Below are positions 24,806 through 32,976 of a DNA stretch of 64,000 bases, piece after piece. Numbering within the stretch: position 1 is the stretch's first letter; the number at the start of each line of letters is the position of its first letter. The notes under the pieces are model-generated. The model was not told the origin of the DNA, searched no databases, and saw only the letters and a list, made by a program, of their open reading frames with translations. The DNA lies in the NCBI GenBank assembly GCA_046330935.1, contig JAXLRU010000002.1, positions 372,001 to 436,000 on the forward strand, written 5' to 3'. The DNA is from JAXLRU01 sp046330935. Its GTDB lineage: Bacteria > Actinomycetota > Actinomycetes > Actinomycetales > Kineosporiaceae. The translations under genes and the position numbers were made by a program.

Positions 24806-25798
24806 TCAGCCGGCCTGGGCGACGCGCCAGCGCGAGAATCGCCGCTCCAGCGCCACGAGTGCGTAGTTGAAGGCGACGCCGATCACCGAGATGGTGACGA
24901 TCCCCGCGTACATGTCGGGAATCATGAAGTTGAACTGGGAGTAGTTGATGAGGTAGCCCAGGCCCGCCTTCGAACCGATCATCTCGGCCGCCACGAGCAC
25001 GAGGATCGACGCCGCACCCGCCTGCCGGATCCCGGTGAAGATGCTCGGCACCGAGGCCGGCAGCACGACCTTGGCGAACAGCTTCGTGGAGCCCAGGCCC
25101 ATGGAGCGGGCCGCCTTCACCAGCAGCGGGTCCACCGTCCGCACGCCCGTGATGGTGTTGAGCACCACGGGGAAGAAGCACGCGTACAGGATGAGCGCGA
25201 TCTTCGACGTCTCGCCGATGCCCAGGATCAGCGTGAACATCGGCAGCAGCGCGAGCGCGGCGGTGTTGCGGAACACCTCGAACAGCGGGTCCAGGAACTC
25301 CCGCAGCGGCTTGTACCAGGCGATGAGCAGGCCCACCGGCACGCCGACGGCGACGGCCAGGCCGAACCCGGCCGCCGAGCGGATGAGGCTCGCCGAGGTG
25401 TTGTTCCACAGCTGCCCGTTGCCGAGCAGCTCCCACCATGCCTGCACGACCTGCGAGAACGGCGGCAGCAGCGACGGCTCGACGAGGTACTGCTCGGGGC
25501 CGGTGCGGATGCGCGGCAGCACCTCCCACACCCCGAGCAGGACGGCGACCGCGGCGGTGCGCCGCAGCACGGCCGCGATCAGGGCGCGCCCCCGCAGCCA
25601 CGGCCCGGGCGGCGAGACGGTCGCGACGGCCAGCCCCACGGCGGCGCCGGCGCCGTCCGTGACGGGGACGGCGAGGGTCGCCGTGCCCGGAGAGGCGGGG
25701 GGCGCGGGGACGACGCGGACGCCGTCGTGGGGGGCGTGGACGTGCGGGACGCTCGAGTGCGCGGCACGGCGGCCACGGACGGCGGTGGTGTCAGCCAA
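24806..25798 (-). CDS. ABC transporter permease, SsuC/TauC type
   Basis: 330 residues with an N-terminal cytoplasmic stretch of about 60 residues, then about six membrane helices and the permease EAA loop (DPLLVKAARSMGLGSTKLFA, VVLPASVPSIFTGIRQAGAA). A TTG start at 25798 is chosen because GGAGGTCG sits 8 bp before it and the TTG overlaps the ATPase stop. An upstream in-frame ATG (25960) lies inside the ATPase gene and gives a Ser/Arg-rich extension typical of a shadow frame. It forms the membrane part of the importer. Confidence 0.85.
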   Translation of the reverse strand: MADTTAVRGRRAAHSSVPHVHAPHDGVRVVPAPPASPGTATLAVPVTDGAGAAVGLAVATVSPPGPWLRGRALIAAVLRRTAAVAVLLGVWEVLPRIRTGPEQYLVEPSLLPPFSQVVQAWWELLGNGQLWNNTSASLIRSAAGFGLAVAVGVPVGLLIAWYKPLREFLDPLFEVFRNTAALALLPMFTLILGIGETSKIALILYACFFPVVLNTITGVRTVDPLLVKAARSMGLGSTKLFAKVVLPASVPSIFTGIRQAGAASILVLVAAEMIGSKAGLGYLINYSQFNFMIPDMYAGIVTISVIGVAFNYALVALERRFSRWRVAQAG

Positions 25799-26663
25799 CG
25801 GGAACGACCTCCTTCGTGCGGCCGAGCTCGGCGGCCTGGGCCCGGCGGACCTCGGCGTGCAGCAGCTCCCACACCTGATGGCGGTAGGCGATGAACTCGG
25901 GCGTGGAGCGGACGTCGACGTCGTCGGCCCGAGAAGTGGCCGCGCCGGCGCCGAGATCATGGTGTGGCAGGTCGACGTCGAGGACGGTGAGGATGCGCCC
26001 GGGGCGCGAGGTCATGACGGCGACCTTGCGGCCGAGGAACACGGCCTCGTCGATGCCGTGGGTGATGAAGACGATCGTCTTGCCGGTGCGCTGCCAGATC
26101 CGCACGAGCTCGTCCTGCAGGGACTCGCGGGTCTGGGCGTCCAGGGCCGCGAAAGGCTCGTCCATGAGCAGGATGTCGGGGTCGAACGCGAGGCTGCGGG
26201 CGATGGCCACCCGCTGCTTCATCCCGCCCGACAGCTCGTGCGGGTACCGGTCGGCGAAGGTGCCCAGCCCCACGAGGTCGAGGTACTCCCGGGCCCGCGA
26301 GGCGCGCTCGCGGCGTCCGATGCCCTTGGCCTCCAGGCCGAACTCCACGTTGCCGAGCGCGGTCCGCCACGGGTAGAGCGCGTACTGCTGGAACACGATC
26401 CCGCGGTCCAGGCCGGGGCCCGTGATCGGCTTGCCGTCCACGAGGACCTGCCCGGCGTCGGGGGTGGCCAGGCCGCCGAGCAGGTCCAGCAGCGTCGACT
26501 TGCCGCAGCCGCTGGGGCCCACGAGACAGACGAAGTCGCCGGCGGCGATGTCGAGGCTGACGCCGGACAGCGCGGTGAAGCGCTCACCGGGCAGGCCTTC
26601 GCGCAGGGCGAAGGTCTTGCTGACGTCGTCGAACCGGATCTTTGCCTGCGGGGTGGCCGTCAT
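25791..26663 (-). CDS. ABC transporter ATP-binding protein, SsuB/TauB type
   Basis: 290 residues with Walker A GPSGCGKST, Q-loop VFQQYALYPWRT, signature LSGGMKQRVAIARSL, Walker B ILLMDEPFAALD and switch ITHGIDEAVFL. This pattern is characteristic of nitrate/sulfonate/taurine importers. It is preceded by AGGAGGCC at the proper distance from ATG 26663. Its stop overlaps the permease start. It energises uptake of the ligand bound by the lipoprotein encoded at 26705. Confidence 0.92.
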   Translation of the reverse strand: MTATPQAKIRFDDVSKTFALREGLPGERFTALSGVSLDIAAGDFVCLVGPSGCGKSTLLDLLGGLATPDAGQVLVDGKPITGPGLDRGIVFQQYALYPWRTALGNVEFGLEAKGIGRRERASRAREYLDLVGLGTFADRYPHELSGGMKQRVAIARSLAFDPDILLMDEPFAALDAQTRESLQDELVRIWQRTGKTIVFITHGIDEAVFLGRKVAVMTSRPGRILTVLDVDLPHHDLGAGAATSRADDVDVRSTPEFIAYRHQVWELLHAEVRRAQAAELGRTKEVVPVG

Positions 26664-26704
26664 GGTCGGCCTCCTTCGTGTGGGTGGGTGCGGCTGCGGG
26701 GTGG

Positions 26705-27757
26705 TCAGGAGGCGTTCGGGTTGTACTCGTTCGTGTAGATCTTGGTGACGTCGAGTTCGCCCTTCTTGATGGCGCCGGTCTGGACGAGCCAGTCCTCCCA
26801 CCTGGTGAAGTCGGAGTCCTGGATCTTCCCGTAGGGGGTCGCGACGCCCGCCGACTTCCAGTACTTGATGGAGGCGGTGCTCTCGTTGCGGTCGCGCTTG
26901 GTGATGATCTCCTCGAACTTCTTGTGGACGGCGTCGGTCGGCTGCGACTTCGTCCATTCCAGGGCCTTGCCGACGCCGTTGACGTAGTCCTTGACGGCCT
27001 CGGGGTGCTTGGCGATGAAGTCCTTGCGGAAGACCTGGGTGCCGGCGGAGAAGTCCCCGAAGATCTGCGAGTCCGTGAAGATCTCGCGAACCCCGCCCTT
27101 GGCCTTGGTCTGGTCGCGGAACTGCCCGGTGAGCGCGGCGACGTCGATCTGGCCCTTGCGCAACGCCTCGTCGGTGTTCGGCGGCGGCAGCGGCACGAGC
27201 TGGACCTGCTTCACCTCGGACCAGCTGAGGCCCTCCTTCAGGAGGTAGGTGTCGATGACGGCCTCGTTGTGTCCGCCGAGGGTGTTCACGCCGATCTTCT
27301 TGCCGATCAGGTCGCGGGCGGTCTTGATCGGGCTGTTCTCCAGCACGTAGAAGCCGTTGTAGGCGCCCTTGTCGGAGCCGTAGTAGGCGAACACGGCCTT
27401 GATCGGCGCGCCCGAGAGCGCGAGCTTGGCGACGGCGCCGTCGAAGGCGCCCCCGACGTCGACCTGCTTGGACGCGACGGACTGGATGTCCTGGGGGCCG
27501 CTGATCGTCGTCCCGACGAACGTCAGCTTGACCTTGGAGAAGTAGCCGAGGTCCTCGGCGAGCTCGGCGAGGATCACCTGGTTCGCCCAGCCCTGGTAGC
27601 GGATCTCGACGGTGCCCTCGGACGTGGCGGCGGCGTCGTCGGAGCCGCAGGCGGTCAGGCCCCCGCCGGTGGCGAGGAGGACCATGCCCGCGGCGAGGGC
27701 GAGCAGGCGACGGGCGGGACGCGCGGGGCGGCGCGTCGGGGACGGGTGGCGACTCAT
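26705..27757 (-). CDS. Sulfonate/nitrate/taurine-type ABC substrate-binding lipoprotein
   Basis: 350 residues. A lipoprotein signal peptide ends in the lipobox LTACG, with the mature Cys followed by GSDDAAATSEG. The body is of the SsuA/TauA/NMT1 fold: IRYQGWANQVILAELAEDLG, FVGTTISGPQDIQSVASKQV, DVGGAFDGAVAKLALSGAP, GKKIGVNTLGGHNEAV and QIDVAALTGQF. It captures the organosulfur ligand outside the membrane. Second gene of the operon, 119 bp after the FMN reductase gene and 41 bp before the ATPase gene. Confidence 0.88.
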   Translation of the reverse strand: MSRHPSPTRRPARPARRLLALAAGMVLLATGGGLTACGSDDAAATSEGTVEIRYQGWANQVILAELAEDLGYFSKVKLTFVGTTISGPQDIQSVASKQVDVGGAFDGAVAKLALSGAPIKAVFAYYGSDKGAYNGFYVLENSPIKTARDLIGKKIGVNTLGGHNEAVIDTYLLKEGLSWSEVKQVQLVPLPPPNTDEALRKGQIDVAALTGQFRDQTKAKGGVREIFTDSQIFGDFSAGTQVFRKDFIAKHPEAVKDYVNGVGKALEWTKSQPTDAVHKKFEEIITKRDRNESTASIKYWKSAGVATPYGKIQDSDFTRWEDWLVQTGAIKKGELDVTKIYTNEYNPNAS

Positions 27758-27876
27758 GACTTCCTCGGGTTGGCAGAGGTGCCGGGCGCGCGCGGGCGCG
27801 ACCGGCTTCCGGTGCGGCGCGGTGCCGACCGGCGGGACGGGTGGGGGGACGGGTGGGGTGGAGCGAGAGGGAAGGC

Positions 27877-28434
27877 TCAGGCGACGACGAGATCGACGAG
27901 CGGGGTGGCGACCGGGCTCAGCGAGTCGCGGAAGGCGTCCAGACAGCGGTGCAGGCCCTCGTCGGCGCCTTCGGAGAGCAGCTGCGCCTCACCGACGCGG
28001 ACCCACTGGTCGAGCAGGAACCAGCCGGGGACGATGTGCCGGGCACCCATGCTGGCGAGGACGGGGCGCAGGCCGTAGTCGATGGCCAGCACGTGCGCGA
28101 GGCTGCCGCCGGTGGCCAGGGGCAGGACGGCCTTGCCGGTGAGCGCGTCCTGGTTCAGCTGGTCGAGCCACACCTTCAGCAGGCCCGAGTAGGCGGCCTT
28201 GTAGATCGGAGTGGCGACGATGACGCCGTCGGCCTGCGCGAGCGCGGCGTTCGCGGCGGCGATCTCGGGGTCGCGCCGGTCCGCGGCGAGCAGGGCGGCG
28301 GCGGGCAGGGTGCGCAGGGGCAGCACCTGCACCTGGTGGCCGTGGCCGCGCAGGCGGTCGGCGACGTGGTCGGTGACCGCGGCGGTGCGGGAGGTCGGCG
28401 ACGGACTGGCGGTGACGGCGAGCAGGTTGGCCAT
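27877..28434 (-). CDS. ssuE: NADPH-dependent FMN reductase (SsuE-like)
   Basis: A 185-residue flavodoxin-fold reductase. Landmarks are the N-terminal phosphate loop (TASPSPTSRTAAVTDHV), GVIVATPIYKAAYSGLLKVW (the SsuE signature) and PLATGGSLAHVLAIDYGLRP. It supplies reduced FMN to the monooxygenase at the other end of the operon. GAGGGAGGGCC precedes ATG 28434. An AT-rich stretch around 28,505-28,530, between this gene and the divergent SDR, is the likely promoter region. The symbol is by family and context. Confidence 0.87.
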   Translation of the reverse strand: MANLLAVTASPSPTSRTAAVTDHVADRLRGHGHQVQVLPLRTLPAAALLAADRRDPEIAAANAALAQADGVIVATPIYKAAYSGLLKVWLDQLNQDALTGKAVLPLATGGSLAHVLAIDYGLRPVLASMGARHIVPGWFLLDQWVRVGEAQLLSEGADEGLHRCLDAFRDSLSPVATPLVDLVVA

Positions 28435-28612
28435 GGCTTCGGCCCTCCCTCGGGTTCGTGCGGCTGGCGACGCACTGAGGGAAGCACGGCCTTCCTGACT
28501 TTGTCCACCGTCTCACTTATGTTTGTAACAGGGCCCACGCCACATCCCCCTGGGCACGACACGCCGCCGGTGCCGGTCGCCTGCTTCCCGTAGCCATGGC
28601 AGCCTGACCACC

Positions 28613-29311
28613 GTGAGCGTTTCCCTGGACGGCGCGTCGATCCTCGTCGCGGGCGCGGGCGGCATCGCCGAACCCCTCGCCCGCCAGCTCGCGGAGCGCG
28701 GCGCCCGGATCACCCTGGCCGCCCGCACGCCCCACCGGCTGCAGCAGGCCGCCCCACCCGGCGCCGCCCTCGTGGCCGCCGACCTGCGGCGTCCCTCCGC
28801 GTCGGCCGAGGTCGTGCGGCGGGTCCTGGAGGCCCGCGGGCGCCTGGACGGCGTCGTCTTCGCAGCCGGCGTCGTCGCGTTCGGGGGTGCCACGCAGACC
28901 GACGAGGCGACGTTCCTCGAGCTGCTCGAGATCAACCTGCTCGCCCCGGTGCGCCTGCTGAAGGCCGCGGCACCCTACCTCGCCGACTCGGCCAAGGCCG
29001 GCGGGCCCGCCGTCGTCGTCAACGTCTCGGCGGTCACGGCCGAGATGCCCACCGCCAACATGGCCGCCTACTCGGCGTCGAAGGCGGCGCTGACCGCCTA
29101 CGACGCCGCCGCCGCGCGCGAGCTGCGCCGCCAGGGCATCCGCCTGATCGACGCCCGGCTCCCCCACACCGAGACCGGCCTCGCCCAGCGCCCGATCTCC
29201 GGTGAGCCGCCGAAGCTCCCCGAGGGCAAGAAGCCCGAGGAGGTCGCCGCCCGCATCGTCGCGGCGATCGTGGACGGCGAGCGCGACCTGCCGAGCAGCG
29301 CCTTCGACTGA
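28613..29311 (+). CDS. SDR family oxidoreductase
   Basis: 232 residues from GTG 28613. It has a classical Rossmann fold with the cofactor loop GAGGIAEPLARQLAERG, where the first Thr/Gly of the usual TGxxxGxG is replaced by AGAGG. The active site has NVSAVTAEMPTANMAAYSAS with Ser, Tyr and Lys (YSASK). The residue after the second beta strand is AART, suggesting NADP(H). It is divergent from the organosulfur operon and convergent with metF. The substrate is unknown. Confidence 0.87.
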   Translation: MSVSLDGASILVAGAGGIAEPLARQLAERGARITLAARTPHRLQQAAPPGAALVAADLRRPSASAEVVRRVLEARGRLDGVVFAAGVVAFGGATQTDEATFLELLEINLLAPVRLLKAAAPYLADSAKAGGPAVVVNVSAVTAEMPTANMAAYSASKAALTAYDAAAARELRRQGIRLIDARLPHTETGLAQRPISGEPPKLPEGKKPEEVAARIVAAIVDGERDLPSSAFD

Positions 29312-29385
29312 TCCTTCGCCCGGCCGGGTCGCCCGTGCGCGGGGTCACGACGCCGGCCGAGCCACCCGGCGCGCCCTGCCAGGCT

Positions 29386-29432
29386 TCTCTTTCTGAGTCT
29401 TGTCAACCATCCGTGACAAACGCAGAAAGAGA
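29386..29432. terminator. Nested dyad between convergent genes, probable bidirectional terminator
   Basis: Outer arms TCTCTTTCTG (29386-29395) and CAGAAAGAGA (29423-29432), inner arms TTGTCA and TGACAA (29400-29419) with an 8-nt loop. This AT-rich patch stands out in a very GC-rich setting. It lies between the SDR stop (29311) and the metF stop (29480), which suits termination in both directions, though the polypyrimidine runs are inside the stem. Confidence 0.6.
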
Positions 29433-29479
29433 CAGCTTGTGCTGCACCACCCGCCGCGCCCTCCCCCTGAGCCGGAGCG

Positions 29480-30397
29480 TCACACCCCGGGCATCTCGCG
29501 GTACACGTCGAGCGCGGAGTCGGCGGCGTTGAGGGTGATGAAGTGCAGCCCGGGCGCGCCGCCGGCGATGAGAGCCTGGCCCATCTCGGCGGCGATGTCG
29601 CGGCCCACCTCGCGCACGGCATCGGCGTCCTCGGCGACGGCGTGCAGCCGGTCGGTGACGGCGGACGGCAGGGGGGCACCGGCGAGCTGCTCGAACCGCG
29701 CGAGCTGGCCGATCGACGTCACGGGCATGATCTCGGGGATGATCGGGACGGCGCAGCCCTGCGCGACCACGGCGTCGCGGAAGCGGAAGTACTCCTCGAC
29801 GTCCCAGAACATCTGGGTGATCGCGAAGTCGGCCCCGGCGCGGCACTTGCGCACGAAGTACCGGACGTCGGAGGCGACGTCGGGCGAGCGCGGGTGCTTG
29901 GCCGGGAAGGCCGCCACCCCCACGCAGAACCCGGCGGCCTCGGTGAGCAGGCGCACGACGTCCTCGGCGTAGTGCACGCCCTCGGGGTGCGGCACCCACT
30001 CGCCCTGGGGGTCGCCGGGCGGGTCCCCCCGCAGGGCGAGGACGTTGCGGACCCCCGCCTCGGCGAAGCGCCCGGCGAGGCGGCGCAGCTCCGTCACGGA
30101 GTGCCCGACGGCCGTCAGGTGGCCCACAGGCAGCAGGGACGTCTCGGCGACGATCTTGGCGAGCAGCTCGACGGTGCCGTCCTTGTGCGCACCGCCCGCC
30201 CCGTACGTCACCGACACGAACGCCGGGCGCACCTGCTCGACGCGCCGCAGGCTCGCCCACAGCTTGGGGTGGGGCCCGGGCGTGCGCGGGGGGAAGAACT
30301 CGAACGAGTACACGGGGACGCCGGCCGCGAGGCGCTCGCGGACGGTCCCGGGGCGCGGCGCGGCGTCCTCGCGGCCCTGCGTCGTCACTGCCGTCAC
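29480..30397 (-). CDS. metF: Methylenetetrahydrofolate reductase
   Basis: A 305-residue FAD TIM barrel reducing 5,10-methylene-THF to 5-methyl-THF for methionine synthesis. Landmarks are VYSFEFFPPRTPG, AFVSVTYGAGGAHKDGTVEL, HLTAVGHSVTELRRL, VLALRGDPPGD, VGVAAFPAKHPRSPD, GADFAITQMFWDVEEYFRFR and PEIMPVTSIGQLARFEQLAG. The length fits the bacterial, cytosolic enzyme. It is 61 bp downstream of the geranylgeranyl-reductase-family gene in the same direction and may be co-transcribed. Confidence 0.95.
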   Translation of the reverse strand: MTAVTTQGREDAAPRPGTVRERLAAGVPVYSFEFFPPRTPGPHPKLWASLRRVEQVRPAFVSVTYGAGGAHKDGTVELLAKIVAETSLLPVGHLTAVGHSVTELRRLAGRFAEAGVRNVLALRGDPPGDPQGEWVPHPEGVHYAEDVVRLLTEAAGFCVGVAAFPAKHPRSPDVASDVRYFVRKCRAGADFAITQMFWDVEEYFRFRDAVVAQGCAVPIIPEIMPVTSIGQLARFEQLAGAPLPSAVTDRLHAVAEDADAVREVGRDIAAEMGQALIAGGAPGLHFITLNAADSALDVYREMPGV

Positions 30398-30458
30398 GCT
30401 CCCTACTGAATCAGATCGGCGGGCCCGTGCCGGGGCGTGACCGCATCCCGGACCGCGC

Positions 30459-31724
30459 TCATCGCCGGGCGAGGGCCCGCAGCCGCGAGCCGACCCGCTC
30501 GCCCGTGCGTCGCGCCGCCGCGCCCACCAGCCGCGGCGTGATCAGCCCGTCGGCCAGGCCCATCTCGACGAGGTCGTCGAACACGCCCTGATGCCGGGCC
30601 GCCTCGTCGATGCCCGCGGGCAGCGCGCGAGGGATCGTCGACAGTCGCGCGGCCACCGCCATATGCCGGCGGTGCCACCCGGTGGCCCGGCCCAGCTCCG
30701 AGCGGTAGCGCTCCCCCGGGCCCTGCGGCGTCGCGGCCGCACCGTCGCGCACCCAGCCCGCCGCGATCCGCCCGGCGATGGCGCCCGATCGCATCGCCGC
30801 GTGGATCCCCTCGCCGGTCAGGGGGTTGACCAGCCCGAGCGCGTCCCCGGTCAGCAGCACGCGGCCCGCGGGCTGCCGGTCGCGCCAGCCCGACAGCGGC
30901 AACCGGTGGCCCTGCCACGCGCCGCCGCCGGCCGAGGCCCCGGGCAGCAGCAGGTCGAGGCCCTCCAGCAGCTCCGTGCGCGTGGCGCGCCGCGGGGCGT
31001 CGGGGGCCTGGGAGACGGGCAGCAGCTCGCCGTAGCCCACGTTCGCCCACCCGTCGCCGAGCGGGAACGACCACGCATAGGCGAGCTGGGCGAGGTCGCG
31101 GCCGACGGCGGCGTCGGCGGCCGCGGTGTCCCGCGGGTCGGCGGCCCGGCCCACCCCGCGGAAGGCGATCACCTGCGCGTCGGCCAGCTCCGGCCGCACC
31201 GGCGCGTACCCGCGGATGGCGATCGCCGTCCGCCCGCCGTGCCCGCCCCGCCCGATGGCGGCCGCCACCCGCGACTCGGCGCCGTCCGCGCCGATCACCA
31301 CCGGCACCCGGACCGTCCCGTCGATCACGACCGTGTCGCCCAGGACCTGCAGCGACCGGAACCGGTGCCGCTGCAGCGTCGCGCCCCTGCGCTGCGCCTC
31401 GCGCACGAGGATCGCGTCGAACTCCAGGCGGCGGACGACGATCGCGGGCTGGCGCATGGTCCGCGCCGCCTCGCGCCCCGAGGGAAAGCCCAACCGCAGC
31501 CGCCACACGCGGTTCAGCCCGTCGAGCAGGCCGGGGGAGCCCACCTCGGCGAGGATCTGCTCCGCCTGCACCGTCACGCCGTCGCCGCAGACCTTGTCGC
31601 GGGGGAAGTCGGCGCGGTCCAGCAGCAGGACCCGCGCCCCCGGCCACTCCTCCAGCGCCCCCAGGGCCGCCAGCGCCCCGGCCGGCCCGGCACCCACGAT
31701 CGCGATGTCGGCATCGGTACTCAT
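30459..31724 (-). CDS. Geranylgeranyl reductase family FAD-dependent oxidoreductase
   Basis: 421 residues. The N-terminal dinucleotide-binding loop is DIAIVGAGPAGALAALGAL, followed by LLDRADFPRDKVCGDGVTVQ (the DKxCGDG signature of the family), VVIGADGAESRVAAAIG and the second FAD motif GRVLLTGDALGLVNPLTGEG with IHAAMRSG. Members reduce isoprenoid double bonds, for example in polyprenyl chains, menaquinone side chains or chlorophyll precursors. In a non-photosynthetic actinomycete menaquinone or lipid-carrier saturation is likely, but this is inference. ATG 31724 matches the family start; ATG 31736 is possible. Confidence 0.88.
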   Translation of the reverse strand: MSTDADIAIVGAGPAGALAALGALEEWPGARVLLLDRADFPRDKVCGDGVTVQAEQILAEVGSPGLLDGLNRVWRLRLGFPSGREAARTMRQPAIVVRRLEFDAILVREAQRRGATLQRHRFRSLQVLGDTVVIDGTVRVPVVIGADGAESRVAAAIGRGGHGGRTAIAIRGYAPVRPELADAQVIAFRGVGRAADPRDTAAADAAVGRDLAQLAYAWSFPLGDGWANVGYGELLPVSQAPDAPRRATRTELLEGLDLLLPGASAGGGAWQGHRLPLSGWRDRQPAGRVLLTGDALGLVNPLTGEGIHAAMRSGAIAGRIAAGWVRDGAAATPQGPGERYRSELGRATGWHRRHMAVAARLSTIPRALPAGIDEAARHQGVFDDLVEMGLADGLITPRLVGAAARRTGERVGSRLRALARR

Positions 31725-31818
31725 GCCCGACAGCATCCCCGCCGCCCAGGATGGGCGCGCACCCGGGGCGTCCCCGGCGCCGGAGGGGGCGTCGGGGCCG
31801 CCGCTTCGGGATCGCCCA

Positions 31819-31855
31819 GGGCGCGCGCCGGTCGCGGGGGAACCGGCGCGCGCCC
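31819..31855. terminator. Strong GC-rich hairpin
   Basis: Perfect 14-bp stem GGGCGCGCGCCGGT (31819-31832) / ACCGGCGCGCGCCC (31842-31855) with a 9-nt loop. Only a pyrimidine-rich tail follows. It lies upstream of the flavoprotein gene start and ahead of the twin tiny ORFs, so it might isolate the two transcription units. Confidence 0.5.
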
Positions 31856-32007
31856 CTTCCTCTCGTCGCCCCACGCGGCCCGACCCAGGGGCTGATCAGC
31901 GCATTCAGCCGCCGTTCAAGGCCCTGCAAGCGCCCCGGCGGACTGTTCTCTCGTGCCCGGCAGACACCGCCGAGCACCGCGAAGGATCCACGAGAGGAGC
32001 AGCCGCC

Positions 32008-32031
32008 ATGCGCGCCGTCCGCTGGTACTGA
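32008..32031 (+). CDS. Seven-codon ORF MRAVRWY, copy 1
   Basis: ATG to TGA encoding MRAVRWY, preceded at proper spacing by AGGAG (GAGGAGCAGCCGCC before ATG). An almost identical segment including the ribosome site recurs 72 bp downstream. The peptide ends in Arg-Trp-Tyr. Its size recalls the tiny precursors of P450-crosslinked peptides such as the MRYYH biarylitide precursor, but no P450 is adjacent. It also equals a common N-terminus of zinc-type alcohol dehydrogenases, so a decayed gene start is an alternative. Translation is not proven. Confidence 0.45.
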   Translation: MRAVRWY

Positions 32032-32079
32032 GCCCCACCGCCGCCCCCCCGACCACCACCCACGACAGGAGCAGCCGCC

Positions 32080-32103
32080 ATGCGCGCCGTCCGCTGGTAC
32101 TGA
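32080..32103 (+). CDS. Seven-codon ORF MRAVRWY, copy 2
   Basis: The same 24 bases as copy 1, again with AGGAG 8 bp before the ATG. The conserved block (31988-32032 versus 32060-32104) covers ribosome site, ORF and stop, with one mismatch (GAGAGG versus GACAGG), while the spacer between copies is unrelated. An intrinsic terminator follows 38 bp later. Duplication of exactly the translatable unit argues against chance. The 31,725-32,189 gap holds nothing else that looks coding. Confidence 0.45.
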   Translation: MRAVRWY

Positions 32104-32141
32104 GCGTCCCCCGCCCGGACATCCCCTACGAAGAACCGTCT

Positions 32142-32173
32142 GCCGCCCTCCACGAGGGCGGCGCGGTCGTTTT
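32142..32173 (+). terminator. Intrinsic terminator after the twin tiny ORFs
   Basis: Stem GCCGCCCTC (32142-32150) / GAGGGCGGC (32154-32162), 3-nt loop, then GCGGTCGTTTT. It ends the plus-strand transcript carrying the tiny ORFs and lies 17 bp beyond the DUF72 stop on the other strand, so it may serve both. Confidence 0.75.
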
Positions 32174-32189
32174 GGCGGGCTGTCGCCCG

Positions 32190-32954
32190 CTAACCCAGCA
32201 GCAGCTCCCGCAACCGCCAGGCGTTGCGGACGGCGTGCCCGTGGCCGTCGTTGTTGAAGTACCCCCACACCGGCAGGCCCGACGCCGTCCACTCCCCGAT
32301 CCGGTCGGCCCACCAGCGCAGGTCGTCGTCCGAGTACGAGCCGGCGTAGAGGTGGTCGTGGTCGGGCCCGTGCCAGCGCACGTAGACGAACGGGGCGGTG
32401 GCACGCAGCACGCACGGCAGCCGCGCGCCGCTCATCACGACGTAGGCGACGCCGTGGCGTTCGAGGATCGCGAACACCGCGTCGTCGAGCCAGCTCGGGT
32501 GCCGGAACTCGACGGCGGTCGCCACGCCTGGCGGCAGGTGGGCGCAGAACCACGCCAGCCTCGCGTCGTCGCGTTCGAGGTCGGGCGGCAGTTGCACGAG
32601 CAGGACGCCCGCGCGGTCGCCGAGCAGCCGCCAGGCCTCGGCGATCCGCTCCAGCCACGGTTCGGGCTGGTGCAGCTTGCGGGCGTGGGTGAGCCAGCGC
32701 GGCGCCTTCACGGTGAGCGCGAACCCGGGCGGCAACCGCCGCGCCCACCCCTCGAACGTCGTGGTCTTCGGCCAGCGGTAGAAGCTGGCGTTGAGCTCGA
32801 CGGTGTCGAACGCCTCGACGTAGCGGGCCAGGCGGGACGCCGCGGGCGCACCGGGCGGGTAGAGCACGCCCGCCCAGTGGTCGTAGCTCCACCCCGAGGT
32901 GCCGATCCGGACGCCGTCCACGTCCGGCTCGTACCCGGCCCGAGGGGCCGCCAC
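32190..32954 (-). CDS. DUF72 domain-containing protein (YecE family)
   Basis: A 254-residue TIM-barrel-like protein with the family hallmarks: VRIGTSGWSYDHWAGVLYPP, DTVELNASFYRWPKTTTFEG, FALTVKAPRWLTHARKL, GVLLVQLPPDL, ATAVEFRHPSWLDDAVFAIL, VYVRWHGPD and VWGYFNNDGHGHAVRNAWRL. The biochemical role of DUF72 is not established. No signal peptide. It is 22 bp downstream of the DUF952-VOC gene, so the two are likely co-transcribed. Confidence 0.9.
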   Translation of the reverse strand: MAAPRAGYEPDVDGVRIGTSGWSYDHWAGVLYPPGAPAASRLARYVEAFDTVELNASFYRWPKTTTFEGWARRLPPGFALTVKAPRWLTHARKLHQPEPWLERIAEAWRLLGDRAGVLLVQLPPDLERDDARLAWFCAHLPPGVATAVEFRHPSWLDDAVFAILERHGVAYVVMSGARLPCVLRATAPFVYVRWHGPDHDHLYAGSYSDDDLRWWADRIGEWTASGLPVWGYFNNDGHGHAVRNAWRLRELLLG

Positions 32955-32976
32955 CCGGCCGCGGCGACCAGGGCGC

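Noticed and set aside
28435..28612. SAM or cobalamin riboswitch before the organosulfur operon
   Set aside because: No conserved riboswitch core could be seen; only an AT-richer promoter-like stretch.
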